Part shown: piece by piece, positions 8,674-17,609 of the stretch
Layout: each line of letters starts with the position of its first letter
How positions within the stretch are numbered: the first letter of the stretch is position 1
From: Candidatus Magnetomicrobium cryptolimnococcus
Lineage (GTDB): Bacteria; Nitrospirota; Thermodesulfovibrionia; Thermodesulfovibrionales; Magnetobacteriaceae
Direction: 5' to 3'
Assembly: GCA_018606805.1 (NCBI GenBank)
Contig: JAGYWI010000022.1
Location: 1-49,634 of the forward strand
DNA: 49,634 bases
The notes under the pieces: generated by a model
Databases searched by the model: none
The model's input: the letters and a program-made list of their open reading frames with translations, nothing else
What the model was told of the DNA's origin: nothing
Position numbers and translations under genes: made by a program

Positions 8674-9333
8674 ATGGGCATTATTAACATTATAGAAAGA
8701 GGAAAGCTCTTAGTTAGCGTTGCTTTTTTATTAAGTTATGGGTGTTATAGTTATACAGGTACGCCAGTGGTTCAGCACGTGCCTTTTGACGATCCTGTAT
8801 ATATCAAATATACAAATCCTATGAGTAAGAAATTCCTCAACATAACATCTGCGGCTGATGATATGGCGCTTGGTCTTTTCTGCAATGGTAGTGTTGAGGC
8901 GGTTAGTTGTAATAGGAAGGTTTCACCATTACTTGTTACAACGTTTGTGAATTTAAATACACTTAAGAAGACCTCTCCTTTTGGTAGGGCATTTTCAGAG
9001 TTATTGATGACTCAGTTGCAAGGCAGGGGTTACGTTATAACTGAGATGAGAGTGGGTAATGTTATAGATATAAAGAATGATTCTGGGGAGTTTGTACTTA
9101 CAAGGGATGTTAAGGACCTTTTAGTTTCTCACAGTGCCAATGCTATTGTTGCTGGTACATATACTATAACAAAGGAATCTGTAATATTAAATGGAAGGCT
9201 TATAAGCCTTACTGATAATAGTATTATTGCGTCATGGACGAATAGCGTGGTACGTACGAAGGAGATTAATTCGCTATTGACTAATCCAGATTCTGGTGAT
9301 GTGTCTGTTTATGAGAGGGTGCCTCATAAATGA
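8674..9333 (+). CDS. FlgO-family exported lipoprotein (copy 2)
   Basis: 219 residues, clearly paralogous to the preceding gene: signal peptide with the same SYGC cleavage context, then LLVTTFVNLNTLKKTSPFGR, LMTQLQGRGYVITEMR, and IVAGTYTITKESVILNGRLISL. The ATG starts immediately after the upstream stop, so translation is coupled. The two copies share the FlgO core but have different N- and C-terminal extensions, suggesting an old duplication with different partners. The likely site is the outer membrane, periplasmic face. Confidence 0.8.
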   Translation: MGIINIIERGKLLVSVAFLLSYGCYSYTGTPVVQHVPFDDPVYIKYTNPMSKKFLNITSAADDMALGLFCNGSVEAVSCNRKVSPLLVTTFVNLNTLKKTSPFGRAFSELLMTQLQGRGYVITEMRVGNVIDIKNDSGEFVLTRDVKDLLVSHSANAIVAGTYTITKESVILNGRLISLTDNSIIASWTNSVVRTKEINSLLTNPDSGDVSVYERVPHK

Positions 9334-9977
9334 TTAAGCGATATGGTTTGGTTGTTGCAATTGGGTTATTATTTTTGAACCTATCTGCTTGTCATGATGT
9401 AACAAGGGATGTAGAGCAGTATGGGATAAGAAAACGTACGCTTATGGAATCTAAGCTTGAAAACCCTACTTGTGAAAATAGAATTTTTATAGAGCCGAAG
9501 GTTGCCCTTGGTCATAAGAAACACGTAGTAGTTTTTCAGATAAAATCCCCGCTTGATGCTAAGCCAATAGCTACGAGTATGACTGACAGTTTGCGGGATA
9601 ATCTACTTACAAAACAGACATTTCGAGTGGTTGAGGCTAATTATGAGATATTTAATAGCCTTGATGATTATTTTCAATATGCAAGGAAACTTAACTATGA
9701 TTATATAATTATTAGTGAGATTACAAATATTGTAGATGGTGGGACACACAGGCAATCTATGATGACATTAAAGACACGCTTGATTGAGCCTAATAGAGAA
9801 GTTACTCTTTTATATATGGAAAACTGCATTACAGCAGACCCTTCCACATTTCTTTCATACTACGAGCTAAAGGCGTCGGCTATGCCGGCTCCATCGCCTC
9901 AAAAATTGGGGGAAGCTCTGGTATCGAAGGCCTCAAAAATTATAGATGATTTTTCCTCTGGATTACCTGTTGAATAG
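9330..9977 (+). CDS. Lipoprotein, possible third FlgO/TolB-N-like member
   Basis: 215 residues with a classical lipoprotein signal peptide (LNLSAC, Cys near residue 21). The mature part has a pattern like FlgO/TolB-N nucleotide-binding-like folds: VVVFQIKSP, then SMTDSLRDNLLTKQTFRVVEAN, YDYIIISEITNIVDGG, and a strand-rich LKTRLIEP. It overlaps the previous gene by 4 nt, so the three lipoproteins form one translational unit. The function is unknown; by position it could be a flagellar outer-ring or surface-assembly partner. The family assignment is weaker than for the two preceding genes. Confidence 0.6.
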   Translation: MIKRYGLVVAIGLLFLNLSACHDVTRDVEQYGIRKRTLMESKLENPTCENRIFIEPKVALGHKKHVVVFQIKSPLDAKPIATSMTDSLRDNLLTKQTFRVVEANYEIFNSLDDYFQYARKLNYDYIIISEITNIVDGGTHRQSMMTLKTRLIEPNREVTLLYMENCITADPSTFLSYYELKASAMPAPSPQKLGEALVSKASKIIDDFSSGLPVE

Positions 9978-9985
9978 TTTTTTAC

Positions 9986-10021
9986 TTGTCGTTTTTTTCT
10001 AAATTAAGATAATCATTGAAA
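9986..10021 (+). promoter_or_regulatory. Promoter with Fur-like half site before the DtxR gene
   Basis: TTGTCG (9986-9991), 16 nt, then GATAAT (10008-10013) form a plausible promoter. The -10 lies inside GATAATCATT, which matches ten contiguous positions of the Fur box consensus. This suggests iron-dependent control, but only half of the box is good. Confidence 0.35.
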
Positions 10022-10061
10022 TAACGTGTAGTGATGCAGGTTTTTGTATAGGAGGTTATAT

Positions 10062-10796
10062 ATGACTAATGAACTCAATATTGATGAATTTTTAGAAAGA
10101 TTGTGGTATATGAAGGAAGATGACAAGAGTACCCTTGTTGAATTACAGGAATTAATGGAAGGTAATTATGATAACTCAATGGTATATGAGCTTCAAAGAA
10201 AAGGGTACGTTGATATTTATGACAATAATGAAAGGATAACGTTAACTGATACTGGCATGGAATATGCTAAGAGAATAATTAGGGCACACAGATTAGCAGA
10301 GCGGTTATTATATGACGTCATTGGTACGAATATAGAAAAAGGGGCTTGTGAGTTTGAGCATACGGTAACGCCTGAGCTTGTGGATAGCATATGTATTTTA
10401 CTTGGGCATCCTCGTGAGTGTCCGCATGGGCTGCCTATCCCGTCGGGGGATTGTTGTATGAATGCCGAGAAGGTTGTTAAGAGTTCTGTTAAACACCTGC
10501 ACGAGATGGATATTGGGCAGGAAGCACGCATAGCATATATTAATTGCTCAAATGATGTACAACTGCACAGGCTTAATGGTTTACAGGTGCGGCCGGGGGT
10601 TGTTGTTAGGCTTCATCAGAAATATCCGTCTTTTGTCATTGAGTGTGATGGGTCTAGTATTGCTATTGATGAAACGATTGCTGATAATATATGTGTATGG
10701 ACTACTAACTTACAAGATGGAGGGAAGGTGAAGCGTACAAGGTCAAGACACAAAAGTGGTCTTTTAACTTCACTTTTTAATTGTAGAAAGCGATGA
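10062..10796 (+). CDS. DtxR/MntR-family metal-dependent regulator
   Basis: 244 residues. An N-terminal winged helix (MVYELQRKGYVDIYDNNERITLTDTGMEYAKRI) is followed by the dimerisation/metal domain (HRLAERLL, EFEHTVTPELVDSI, HPRECPHGLPIP) and a C-terminal FeoA/SH3-like domain (about 150-215, LHRLNGLQVRPGVVVRLHQKYPSF). A basic tail ends the protein. Such proteins repress iron or manganese uptake genes when metal-bound. AGGAGG at 10051-10056 fixes the start at ATG 10062 rather than an upstream in-frame codon. The CDF-like transporter follows after 43 nt and is a natural target. Confidence 0.85.
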   Translation: MTNELNIDEFLERLWYMKEDDKSTLVELQELMEGNYDNSMVYELQRKGYVDIYDNNERITLTDTGMEYAKRIIRAHRLAERLLYDVIGTNIEKGACEFEHTVTPELVDSICILLGHPRECPHGLPIPSGDCCMNAEKVVKSSVKHLHEMDIGQEARIAYINCSNDVQLHRLNGLQVRPGVVVRLHQKYPSFVIECDGSSIAIDETIADNICVWTTNLQDGGKVKRTRSRHKSGLLTSLFNCRKR

Positions 10797-10839
10797 GAGG
10801 TATTTACAACAATAATTAACTAAAAATGGAGTACGGTAT

Positions 10840-11532
10840 ATGGATATTGTAGAGGAGAGTTTTTTAAAGACAAAGGAAAATGCGCTTAAGTTAGCCGTTG
10901 TTTTATCAATAATAACAATATTTTATAACATAGCAGAAGGGATTGTCGCTGTATTTTTTGGTATATCTGATGATACGCTGGCTCTTTTTGGTTTTGGTCT
11001 TGATTCCTTTGTTGAGGTTATTTCGGGAGTGGGAATCTTTCTTATGTTGATGCGGATGAATAATGCCGGTCATCTAAGAGGTATATTAAATGATAAGGAT
11101 AATATGTTTTTTTTTGAAAAACAGGCATTGAAAATCACGGGGATTGCATTTTATTTGTTAAGTGCAGGCCTTGTACTGTCAGCTATATATAACATCTATG
11201 CAGGCAACAAGCCTAAAACCACGTTTTGGGGGATTGTAATTGCCCTTATTAGTTTGATTTCCATGTGGTTATTAATTCATTATAAATTAAAGGTAGGCAA
11301 AATCTTAGACTCTCAAGCAATTTTATCTGATGCTGCATGTACTAAGACTTGTATGTATCTGTCTTTAGTGTTGCTTATTGCAAGTGCTGGGTATAGCCTT
11401 ACTGGCATTGGCGGCATTGATTCAATTGGTGCAATTGTGATTGCGTGGTTATCGTTTAAGGAAGGTAAAGAGGCATTTGAAAAGGCAAATGGACATCTGT
11501 CATGTTCATGTGCATGTGGTTGTAAGAATTAA
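10840..11532 (+). CDS. CDF-like cation transporter membrane protein with Cys-rich tail
   Basis: 230 residues with about six membrane segments. The layout resembles cation diffusion facilitators: GFGLDSFVEVISG in the second segment and ILSDAACTKTC where CDF proteins have HxxxD. The cytoplasmic C-terminal domain of classical CDF proteins is absent; instead the protein ends in a cysteine-rich CSCACGCKN tail that could bind a soft metal. It lies behind a DtxR/MntR-type regulator, suggesting metal export controlled by it. The substrate is not determinable. Confidence 0.7.
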   Translation: MDIVEESFLKTKENALKLAVVLSIITIFYNIAEGIVAVFFGISDDTLALFGFGLDSFVEVISGVGIFLMLMRMNNAGHLRGILNDKDNMFFFEKQALKITGIAFYLLSAGLVLSAIYNIYAGNKPKTTFWGIVIALISLISMWLLIHYKLKVGKILDSQAILSDAACTKTCMYLSLVLLIASAGYSLTGIGGIDSIGAIVIAWLSFKEGKEAFEKANGHLSCSCACGCKN

Positions 11533-11548
11533 AAATATTTAAGCAAAG

Positions 11549-12115
11549 TTACCTTATAAGCGGTATAAATATATATTTTTCTATATATTCATTATAGATG
11601 TTTGGATAATTTAGCTTTAGCTGATTTATAGCATTTTGAGACTCATAGGATTCATAACTAAATGGTCCATTTTGTCCTTTGGTGGTTATTTTTATAGTGC
11701 CAAGGTTTACTAATTTTCCCATAGGAACTTTAAAACTAAATAATGTTTCTGCCGTTGCTGTGGTTGATAGTGTATCACGTAAATGCCTAGACAATAGTGT
11801 ACATTCTTCCTTACATATAGCATACGTACCTTGTTTTACTACATATGCAAAAGAGTATGAGTATTTCGTTTCAGAAGGATTATTGATGTTAAGTGCAGCA
11901 AGAATTTTTCCCCCTCCATCCTCACAGAGGGATAATTTGCAGCCTTCGTTATCCTGTAATTTATTGTCTTTAACGTAGGCAACAACTATAGAATCTGCTT
12001 TATGTAATGTATCTATAGTAATATGACTTTTATCATTAGCGCATCCTGTTAGTATAGTTGTAATTATAAAAATACTGAAAATTATAGACACCGCTTTAAA
12101 ACTATTTATAGACAT
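11549..12115 (-). CDS. Hypothetical lipoprotein
   Basis: 188 residues. The N-terminal signal peptide ends in a good lipobox (ILTGC, Cys about 25). I do not recognise the mature domain. It is rich in beta-strand-like segments (SIVVAYVKDN, SYSFAYVVKQGTYAIC) with several cysteines that could form disulfides. AAGAGG before ATG supports the start. It follows the chemoreceptor gene by 14 nt on the same strand, so they are probably co-transcribed; a periplasmic partner of the chemoreceptor is possible but untested. Confidence 0.65.
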   Translation of the reverse strand: MSINSFKAVSIIFSIFIITTILTGCANDKSHITIDTLHKADSIVVAYVKDNKLQDNEGCKLSLCEDGGGKILAALNINNPSETKYSYSFAYVVKQGTYAICKEECTLLSRHLRDTLSTTATAETLFSFKVPMGKLVNLGTIKITTKGQNGPFSYESYESQNAINQLKLNYPNIYNEYIEKYIFIPLIR

Positions 12116-12129
12116 AAACGCATACCTCT

Positions 12130-14040
12130 TTATCGTTCAATAGCAATAGGTTTTTTCTGGTTAGCAATATAATTTTTAAGTTCCTCTAAGTTTGCTATGA
12201 TTTGTTTAGAGACTGCTTCAAGTTCAGCGTAAAGCTCGCGTGCCCGTTGAACATTTCCTTTGTTATACATACTAACAGCCTCTATGCCTAAGGCGTGCAG
12301 CTTTTTATGTGGTTGTTCGATATTTCTAAAGTTTTGGATATGGCCATATAGCTCTTTTCCTTCAGAGTAATACCAATTACCAAGACGGCACAGTGTGTGG
12401 TCTGAAAGTGTGTTTGTAGCTATATGCTCACCTCCTTTTACACAACTAGCTATGCGGTTAATCCACAGGCGATGATCTGTTTTAGCCAAATCAAAAATAA
12501 GCAGCTCACTCCATTTTGTTTTAAAGCCGGTCGTGAACTTTCTAAGTTCTTCTGCTGTTGCTATCATTTTACTTACTTCCTTTTGAACTTCGTTTGATTC
12601 TGTATTCATATCTTGAGAAACGTTAGATGTTTTCTCCGCATTGCTAACAATATCCTCTGCCGTTTCAGTTTGCTCATCCAAGGCGGTAGCTATTACCGAT
12701 ACCTGATTTTTAACATCTTGTGCAGCAGTAACGATTTCGCTAAGGGCACTGCCTACTTGATTTATCAGCGTTGTTGCCCTTGTTACCTCATCGGCTGCGT
12801 TTTTCATTGATGATGTGGTACGATTTGCCTCCGATTGAACAGCTATAATCTTGTCTGAAATCTCCGTAGTGGCCGTTTTAGTCTTTTCAGCAAGTTTTCG
12901 CACCTCATCGGCAACCACTGCAAAACCGCGCCCTTGCTCTCCGGCTCGTGCCGCTTCTATCGCAGCGTTTAGAGCAAGCAGATTGGTTTGGTCTGCTATG
13001 TCGTTGATTACTCTAAGAATATCTCCTATCTCGTTAACCCTTTTATTTAATGTGGTTATCAATAAAGATAGCTTGGAGGTGGTCTCGTGTACACCGCGTA
13101 CTGTGTTTACGGCATCTGTTGCTATTTTGTTACCACTTTGGGCTGTGTTCATAGCATTTGTAGAGGTTTCTGTTGCTTTAGATGTGTTGCGAGCTATGTT
13201 TATTATCGTTTGCCTCATTTGTTCAACAGAGGCGGCTATTTGTAATGCTTGCAAGTGCTGTTCTTTGGCACCATCGGTTGTTATTTCAGTTTTGGTTTTT
13301 ACTATATCCATCGTGTTTACTACATTATTTACGGACATTATTGTACCGTTTATTACCTCATTAAAAAAATCTGTCATCTGGTTTATCTCGTTTGCGAGTT
13401 CTCCTATTTCATCTTTAACATTATAGTCCATGGAAACACACAGGTCTTTGTTAACTATACTGTTAATATGTCCTTTTAATATTGCAATGGGTTTTAGGAT
13501 TTTTCTTTTTGTTGTAATCCATACAGCGCCAAGTATTATAATGTTTAACACTAATAAAACCAATTGATGCCTCTGAGCATAGATGACATTATTGTATGAA
13601 AGCCCTTCTGCTGATAAAGTAGCTTCATTTGTTAATTTAAAAAACTCTTCACTTTCAAGCACCATTTTAGGGCGAATGACAGGGTTTGTCCTTGCTTCAT
13701 TTATCGTGTCTTTAAGTACATTCCAAACTTGAGCAACAGTGTGCATCTGCTTTATAAAGTCTTCATCTTTTGCCTTTGGTAGACCCTCAGAATTGTCACC
13801 CTCGATTAGACCGTTTATGTATTTATCTAATGTTACTATAAGCTTATCGCCTTCAGTGTAATTTTTTGCTAACTCCAGTTTGATTAGCCTTTGACTACCG
13901 CCGCGCACTATCCCTACAAAATTAACCACCTTACCATCAAACACCATCTTTACTAAAGAACTACGCACTAACAGTCCACTAATAAGTGTAAAACTTATTA
14001 ATAACGCCAACGTGATGCTTAAAGCAGTGCTTATTTTCAT
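12130..14040 (-). CDS. Methyl-accepting chemotaxis protein with CZB domain
   Basis: 636 residues. TM1 (about 8-28), a periplasmic PilJ/NIT-like four-helix sensor ([16 protein letters not shown]), TM2 near 160-175, HAMP (about 178-230), then the signalling hairpin with the tip [25 protein letters not shown]-terminal to it (about 520-615) is a chemoreceptor zinc-binding CZB domain: [26 protein letters not shown], giving the 3 His + 1 Cys zinc set. CZB receptors sense zinc and hypochlorous-acid-type oxidants. AAGGAG precedes the ATG. No CheA/CheW is nearby. Confidence 0.92.
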   Translation of the reverse strand: MKISTALSITLALLISFTLISGLLVRSSLVKMVFDGKVVNFVGIVRGGSQRLIKLELAKNYTEGDKLIVTLDKYINGLIEGDNSEGLPKAKDEDFIKQMHTVAQVWNVLKDTINEARTNPVIRPKMVLESEEFFKLTNEATLSAEGLSYNNVIYAQRHQLVLLVLNIIILGAVWITTKRKILKPIAILKGHINSIVNKDLCVSMDYNVKDEIGELANEINQMTDFFNEVINGTIMSVNNVVNTMDIVKTKTEITTDGAKEQHLQALQIAASVEQMRQTIINIARNTSKATETSTNAMNTAQSGNKIATDAVNTVRGVHETTSKLSLLITTLNKRVNEIGDILRVINDIADQTNLLALNAAIEAARAGEQGRGFAVVADEVRKLAEKTKTATTEISDKIIAVQSEANRTTSSMKNAADEVTRATTLINQVGSALSEIVTAAQDVKNQVSVIATALDEQTETAEDIVSNAEKTSNVSQDMNTESNEVQKEVSKMIATAEELRKFTTGFKTKWSELLIFDLAKTDHRLWINRIASCVKGGEHIATNTLSDHTLCRLGNWYYSEGKELYGHIQNFRNIEQPHKKLHALGIEAVSMYNKGNVQRARELYAELEAVSKQIIANLEELKNYIANQKKPIAIER

Positions 14041-14183
14041 TGATGTCGTGCTCCTTACTTAAGCGTTTATAAATGTTAACATTTTGCTACAATCCTATTA
14101 CTTTCTTTTAGATTATACTTTAAGCTGTTGAAAAAAACAATTAACATTACAACAACTATCGGTGTTTATATTATTAAAACTTA

Positions 14184-14213
14184 TTGACACAAAAGGAGTG
14201 TTTTATGTAAAAT
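14184..14213 (+). promoter_or_regulatory. Sigma-70 promoter of htpG
   Basis: A consensus TTGACA (14184-14189) is separated by 18 nt from TAAAAT (14208-14213). The expected start, about 14220, lies at the first arm of the CIRCE operator. Confidence 0.7.
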
Positions 14214-14217
14214 ACTG

Positions 14218-14244
14218 TCAGCACTCGCTATTAATGAGTGCTAA
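14218..14244. promoter_or_regulatory. CIRCE operator (HrcA binding site)
   Basis: TCAGCACTC, nine nucleotides, GAGTGCTAA: eight of nine bases of the left arm and all of the right arm match the CIRCE consensus TTAGCACTC-N9-GAGTGCTAA. It overlaps the predicted transcription start, so HrcA binding would block htpG. Confidence 0.92.
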
Positions 14245-14313
14245 TAAGGGATTTGAGCGCTAATAAATATCTAATAATAAATTATAAATATAGTTTAAGG
14301 AGGCACTACTTTA

Positions 14314-16215
14314 ATGTCACTTCAGAGTTTAGAGTTTAAAACTGAAATTAATCAAATTCTCGACTTAGTGGTCAATTCGTTATATTCCCATAAGGAGGTT
14401 TTCTTAAGAGAACTCGTATCTAACGCATCCGATGCCATAGACAAGGCACGTTATGAGTCGTTAACCAAACCTGAGTTACTTGAAGGCGGTGAGGCTTGGA
14501 AAATAAAAATTGTGGCTAACAAAGAGGCAAATACGCTTACAATTAGTGATAATGGTATAGGCATGGATATGCAAACGGCTATTAATGAACTGGGCACCAT
14601 TGCCCATTCAGGGACGAAGGAGTTTGTAGCAGCTATTAAAAACAGAGAGCTAAAGGATAACCCAGAGTTAATTGGACAGTTTGGTGTTGGCTTTTACTCG
14701 GCATTTATGGTTGCTGATAAGGTTATGCTTATTTCCAGACCAGCTGGTAGCACTGATAAAAAAGGCGTTAAATGGGAATCCTCAGCAAAAGGGACATATA
14801 CCGTAGAGGATGTAGAAAAAGAAACTAAAGGAACTGATGTAATATTGCACATCAAAGACGATGAGAAAAAGTTCCTCGATGAGTGGGAAATCAGGAAAAT
14901 TATTGAAAAGTACTCAGACTACATTGAACATCCTATTGTTATGGAAGTGGAAAGAGAGAAAGAAAGCCAGATAGATAAATCGCAAAAGGTGAAGGTTAAA
15001 GAAGAGGAAACCCTTAACTCCCAAAAGGCTATTTGGCTAAGAGATAAGGCTGAAATCACAGATGAAGATTACAACCAATTTTATAAACATATATCGCATG
15101 ATTTTACAGACCCAGCTAAAATAATACACTATAAGGCTGAGGGTACTTCTGAGTTTACTGCACTTTTGTACCTGCCATCAAAATTGCCTTTTGATATTTT
15201 TTTCAAGGAATATAAAATAGGTCCAGCCTTGTACGTTAAACGGGTGCAAATCATGGACCACTGCGAGGAGCTAATTCCCGTCTACCTGCGCTTTATTAAA
15301 GGCGTTATTGATTCTTCAGACCTTCCGCTTAACGTATCACGGGAAATGCTCCAAAATAACCGTCAAGTAGACGTCATTAAAAAAAGCGTTACTAAAAAGA
15401 TACTAGATACACTTCTTGAGATGAAAAAGAATGATTACGAGAAATATGTGATATTTCATAAAGAATTCGGTAAGGTACTTAAAGAAGGTATACATTTTGA
15501 TTTTTCAAAAAGAGAAAATATCGGAGAGCTTATACTGTTTGCCTCAACAATGGTGGAAAAAGATAAGTACAGAACCCTTGATGACTATATAAAGGATATG
15601 CGCGACGGACAAGAACACATATACTATCTGACGGCAACCAGTTATGACGAAGGAATAAAGTCCCCTCACCTTGAAACATTTAAAAAGAATGGCTATGAGG
15701 TGCTCATTTTAACAGATGAAATAGACGATGTGATTTTTGGTGCCTACCAGTACAAAGAAAAAATGTTTAAATCTGTCATTAGGGGCGACATCTCGCTAGA
15801 TAAAACCGAGGAAAAAGAAAAGCAAAAAAGCGTTGAAAAATACAAAGGCCTTCTTGAATTTATTAAACTACAGTTAATTGATGACGTAAAAGATGTACGC
15901 CTTTCAGGACGCCTTACGGACTCGCCCTGCTGTTTGGTAGCAGAGGAAGGGCAGATTGACCCTGCTATGGAGAGAATGTTGAAGGCTATGGGACAGGCAG
16001 TACCAGAAACTAAGCGTATTCTTGAAGTAAACCCAAATCACCCCTTAACCGAAACCTTAAATATAATGTACGAAAAAGACAAAAAAAGTAAAAAGTTTGA
16101 AAATTACGTTGCTATGCTTTATGAGCAGGCTTTGCTTATAGAAGGCGTAAAACCAAAGGACCCGTCAGCCTTTGCAAAGGCTATTGCGGATTTGATGGTT
16201 AATAGCAGTTTTTAA
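14314..16215 (+). CDS. htpG: HtpG, Hsp90-family chaperone
   Basis: 633 residues, normal for bacterial Hsp90. The N-terminal GHKL ATPase has ELVSNASDAIDKARY, DNGIGM and GQFGVGFYSAFMV; the middle domain has the LNVSREMLQNN loop; the C-terminal dimerisation domain ends in a serine-rich tail without MEEVD. AAGGAGG lies 10 nt before ATG 14314. It is monocistronic, with its own promoter and CIRCE operator, so it should be induced by heat or misfolding through loss of HrcA. Confidence 0.97.
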   Translation: MSLQSLEFKTEINQILDLVVNSLYSHKEVFLRELVSNASDAIDKARYESLTKPELLEGGEAWKIKIVANKEANTLTISDNGIGMDMQTAINELGTIAHSGTKEFVAAIKNRELKDNPELIGQFGVGFYSAFMVADKVMLISRPAGSTDKKGVKWESSAKGTYTVEDVEKETKGTDVILHIKDDEKKFLDEWEIRKIIEKYSDYIEHPIVMEVEREKESQIDKSQKVKVKEEETLNSQKAIWLRDKAEITDEDYNQFYKHISHDFTDPAKIIHYKAEGTSEFTALLYLPSKLPFDIFFKEYKIGPALYVKRVQIMDHCEELIPVYLRFIKGVIDSSDLPLNVSREMLQNNRQVDVIKKSVTKKILDTLLEMKKNDYEKYVIFHKEFGKVLKEGIHFDFSKRENIGELILFASTMVEKDKYRTLDDYIKDMRDGQEHIYYLTATSYDEGIKSPHLETFKKNGYEVLILTDEIDDVIFGAYQYKEKMFKSVIRGDISLDKTEEKEKQKSVEKYKGLLEFIKLQLIDDVKDVRLSGRLTDSPCCLVAEEGQIDPAMERMLKAMGQAVPETKRILEVNPNHPLTETLNIMYEKDKKSKKFENYVAMLYEQALLIEGVKPKDPSAFAKAIADLMVNSSF

Positions 16216-16226
16216 ATAAAATATAT

Positions 16227-16380
16227 AACGCATTTCGATTTGATTAAGAACACAAAGTGTAGATAATAAAAATAGGGCAGCCTCATAGGTCTGCCCCTAC
16301 GCATCTATTTGTAGGGACGAACCTATGTGAGGGAGGGTGTGTAGGCACACCTCCCTGTGCGCCTTCGCATCTTCGCCCTT
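16227..16380. repeat. Intergenic repeat, family B, with hairpins
   Basis: It begins 11 nt after the htpG stop with ACGCATTTCGATTTGAT, then a segment shared almost base for base with 49566-49634 (AAAGTGTAGATAATAAAAAT). It continues with GGGCAG...CTGCCC, a hairpin, and TTTGTAGGGACGAAC, also present at 40847. Further short palindromes follow. It may act as the htpG terminator. Confidence 0.65.
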
Positions 16381-16440
16381 GTTTTGGTTATAATTACAAC
16401 ACATGATTATTTGTCAACTTAAAAAAACTTGATCATCGAG

Positions 16441-16485
16441 TAAAAGGGTTTCCCCCCGCTCTTTCCTTAACTTAATGACATTGGG
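16441..16485. repeat. Partial family A (MITE) copy
   Basis: The stretch CTAAAAGGG-like to CCTTAACTTAATGACATTGGG is the reverse complement of the left half of the element at 7677-7874, with a few changes. Together with the family B copy upstream it fills the gap between htpG and the ispG stop; I see no gene there. Confidence 0.6.
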
Positions 16486-16538
16486 ACGCTTCCCTTCCCC
16501 ACTTTTCTTCTATGTTTTTATCTGCTAATTTTTATTTG

Positions 16539-17594
16539 TTAATCACTACTATTAATCAAGCCTATAAGACTTTCAAGCATTTCTTCCTCTTTAACCTTGC
16601 CAATGACTTGTCCTTTTTTAAATAAAATCCCCTCACCAGTGCCGCTAGCTATACCATAATCAGCCTCTTTAGCCTCACCTGGCCCGTTTACCTCACATCC
16701 CATTATGGCAACTGTAACGTTTTTATCAATATTCATAAACTTCCTTTCAGCGTCAGCTACCACTTGCATAAGATTAACGCGAGTACGTCCGCAAGTAGGA
16801 CAAGACACAATGTTAACTCCGTGCTGCCTGATATTTAACGATTTCAATATCTCATAGGCAACCCGCACCTCCTCAAATGGTTGTGCCGTTAACGAAACGC
16901 GCATGGTATCACCAATACCCTCATTTAAAAGAATCCCAAGCCCTACGGCACTTTTAACCATACCACTAAAGGCAGGCCCGGCTTCGGATATTCCAATATG
17001 TAACGGGTAATCGTATTGTTTAGAAAATAGCCTATAAGCCTCCACAGTTGTGCTTACATTTGAAGCTTTAAGGGATACCTTGATTTTACTAAAAGCCAGT
17101 GTTTCAAGGATTTCTATATGCCGCATAGCGCTTTCAACGATTGCTTCCGGTGTGGGATGACCGTATTTATTAAGTAATTCCTTTTCTAATGAGCCGGCAT
17201 TAACCCCTATTCTAATAGGAATATCTTTATCCTTACACATTTCAACAAGCTCTTGCACCTTCCATTGAGCACCGATATTGCCGGGATTTATACGAAGACC
17301 ATCTATGCCGTTAGATATAGCCTTTTTTGCAAGTTTCCAATCAAAGTGTATATCGGCAACCATCGGGATTGATACCTGTTGTTTTATTTCCAAAATGGCA
17401 TCAGCCGCCGATTCATTTAAAACAGCAAGACGTACTATTTCACACCCTGCCTTTTCAAGCTCCACTATCTGCCTTACTGTTGCATTTACGTCCCGTGTAT
17501 CGGTCTTTGTCATAGATTGCACTGAAATAGGTGAATCCCCTCCAATATTAACAGTGCCTATATTTATCTTTTTTGTACTTCTACGCTTTATCAT
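16539..17594 (-). CDS. ispG: 4-hydroxy-3-methylbut-2-enyl diphosphate synthase (IspG/GcpE)
   Basis: 351 residues, the short bacterial form. The TIM barrel begins with VQSMTKTDTRDV and DIHFDWKLA, GLRINPGNIG; the C-terminal [4Fe-4S] domain has SCPTCGRT and GCEVNGPGEAKEAD, giving three Cys plus the Glu ligand. It reduces MEcPP to HMBPP in the MEP isoprenoid pathway. It is the last gene of a minus-strand operon (SIR2-like, mltG, ispG), 15 nt after mltG, so its expression probably depends on the upstream promoter near 19.8 kb. Confidence 0.96.
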   Translation of the reverse strand: MIKRRSTKKINIGTVNIGGDSPISVQSMTKTDTRDVNATVRQIVELEKAGCEIVRLAVLNESAADAILEIKQQVSIPMVADIHFDWKLAKKAISNGIDGLRINPGNIGAQWKVQELVEMCKDKDIPIRIGVNAGSLEKELLNKYGHPTPEAIVESAMRHIEILETLAFSKIKVSLKASNVSTTVEAYRLFSKQYDYPLHIGISEAGPAFSGMVKSAVGLGILLNEGIGDTMRVSLTAQPFEEVRVAYEILKSLNIRQHGVNIVSCPTCGRTRVNLMQVVADAERKFMNIDKNVTVAIMGCEVNGPGEAKEADYGIASGTGEGILFKKGQVIGKVKEEEMLESLIGLINSSD

Positions 17595-17609
17595 TATTAC
17601 ATGTTTCCT

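Noticed and set aside
12851-13426. 191-residue plus-strand frame
   Set aside because: Antisense of the conserved chemoreceptor signalling domain, with no ribosome site.
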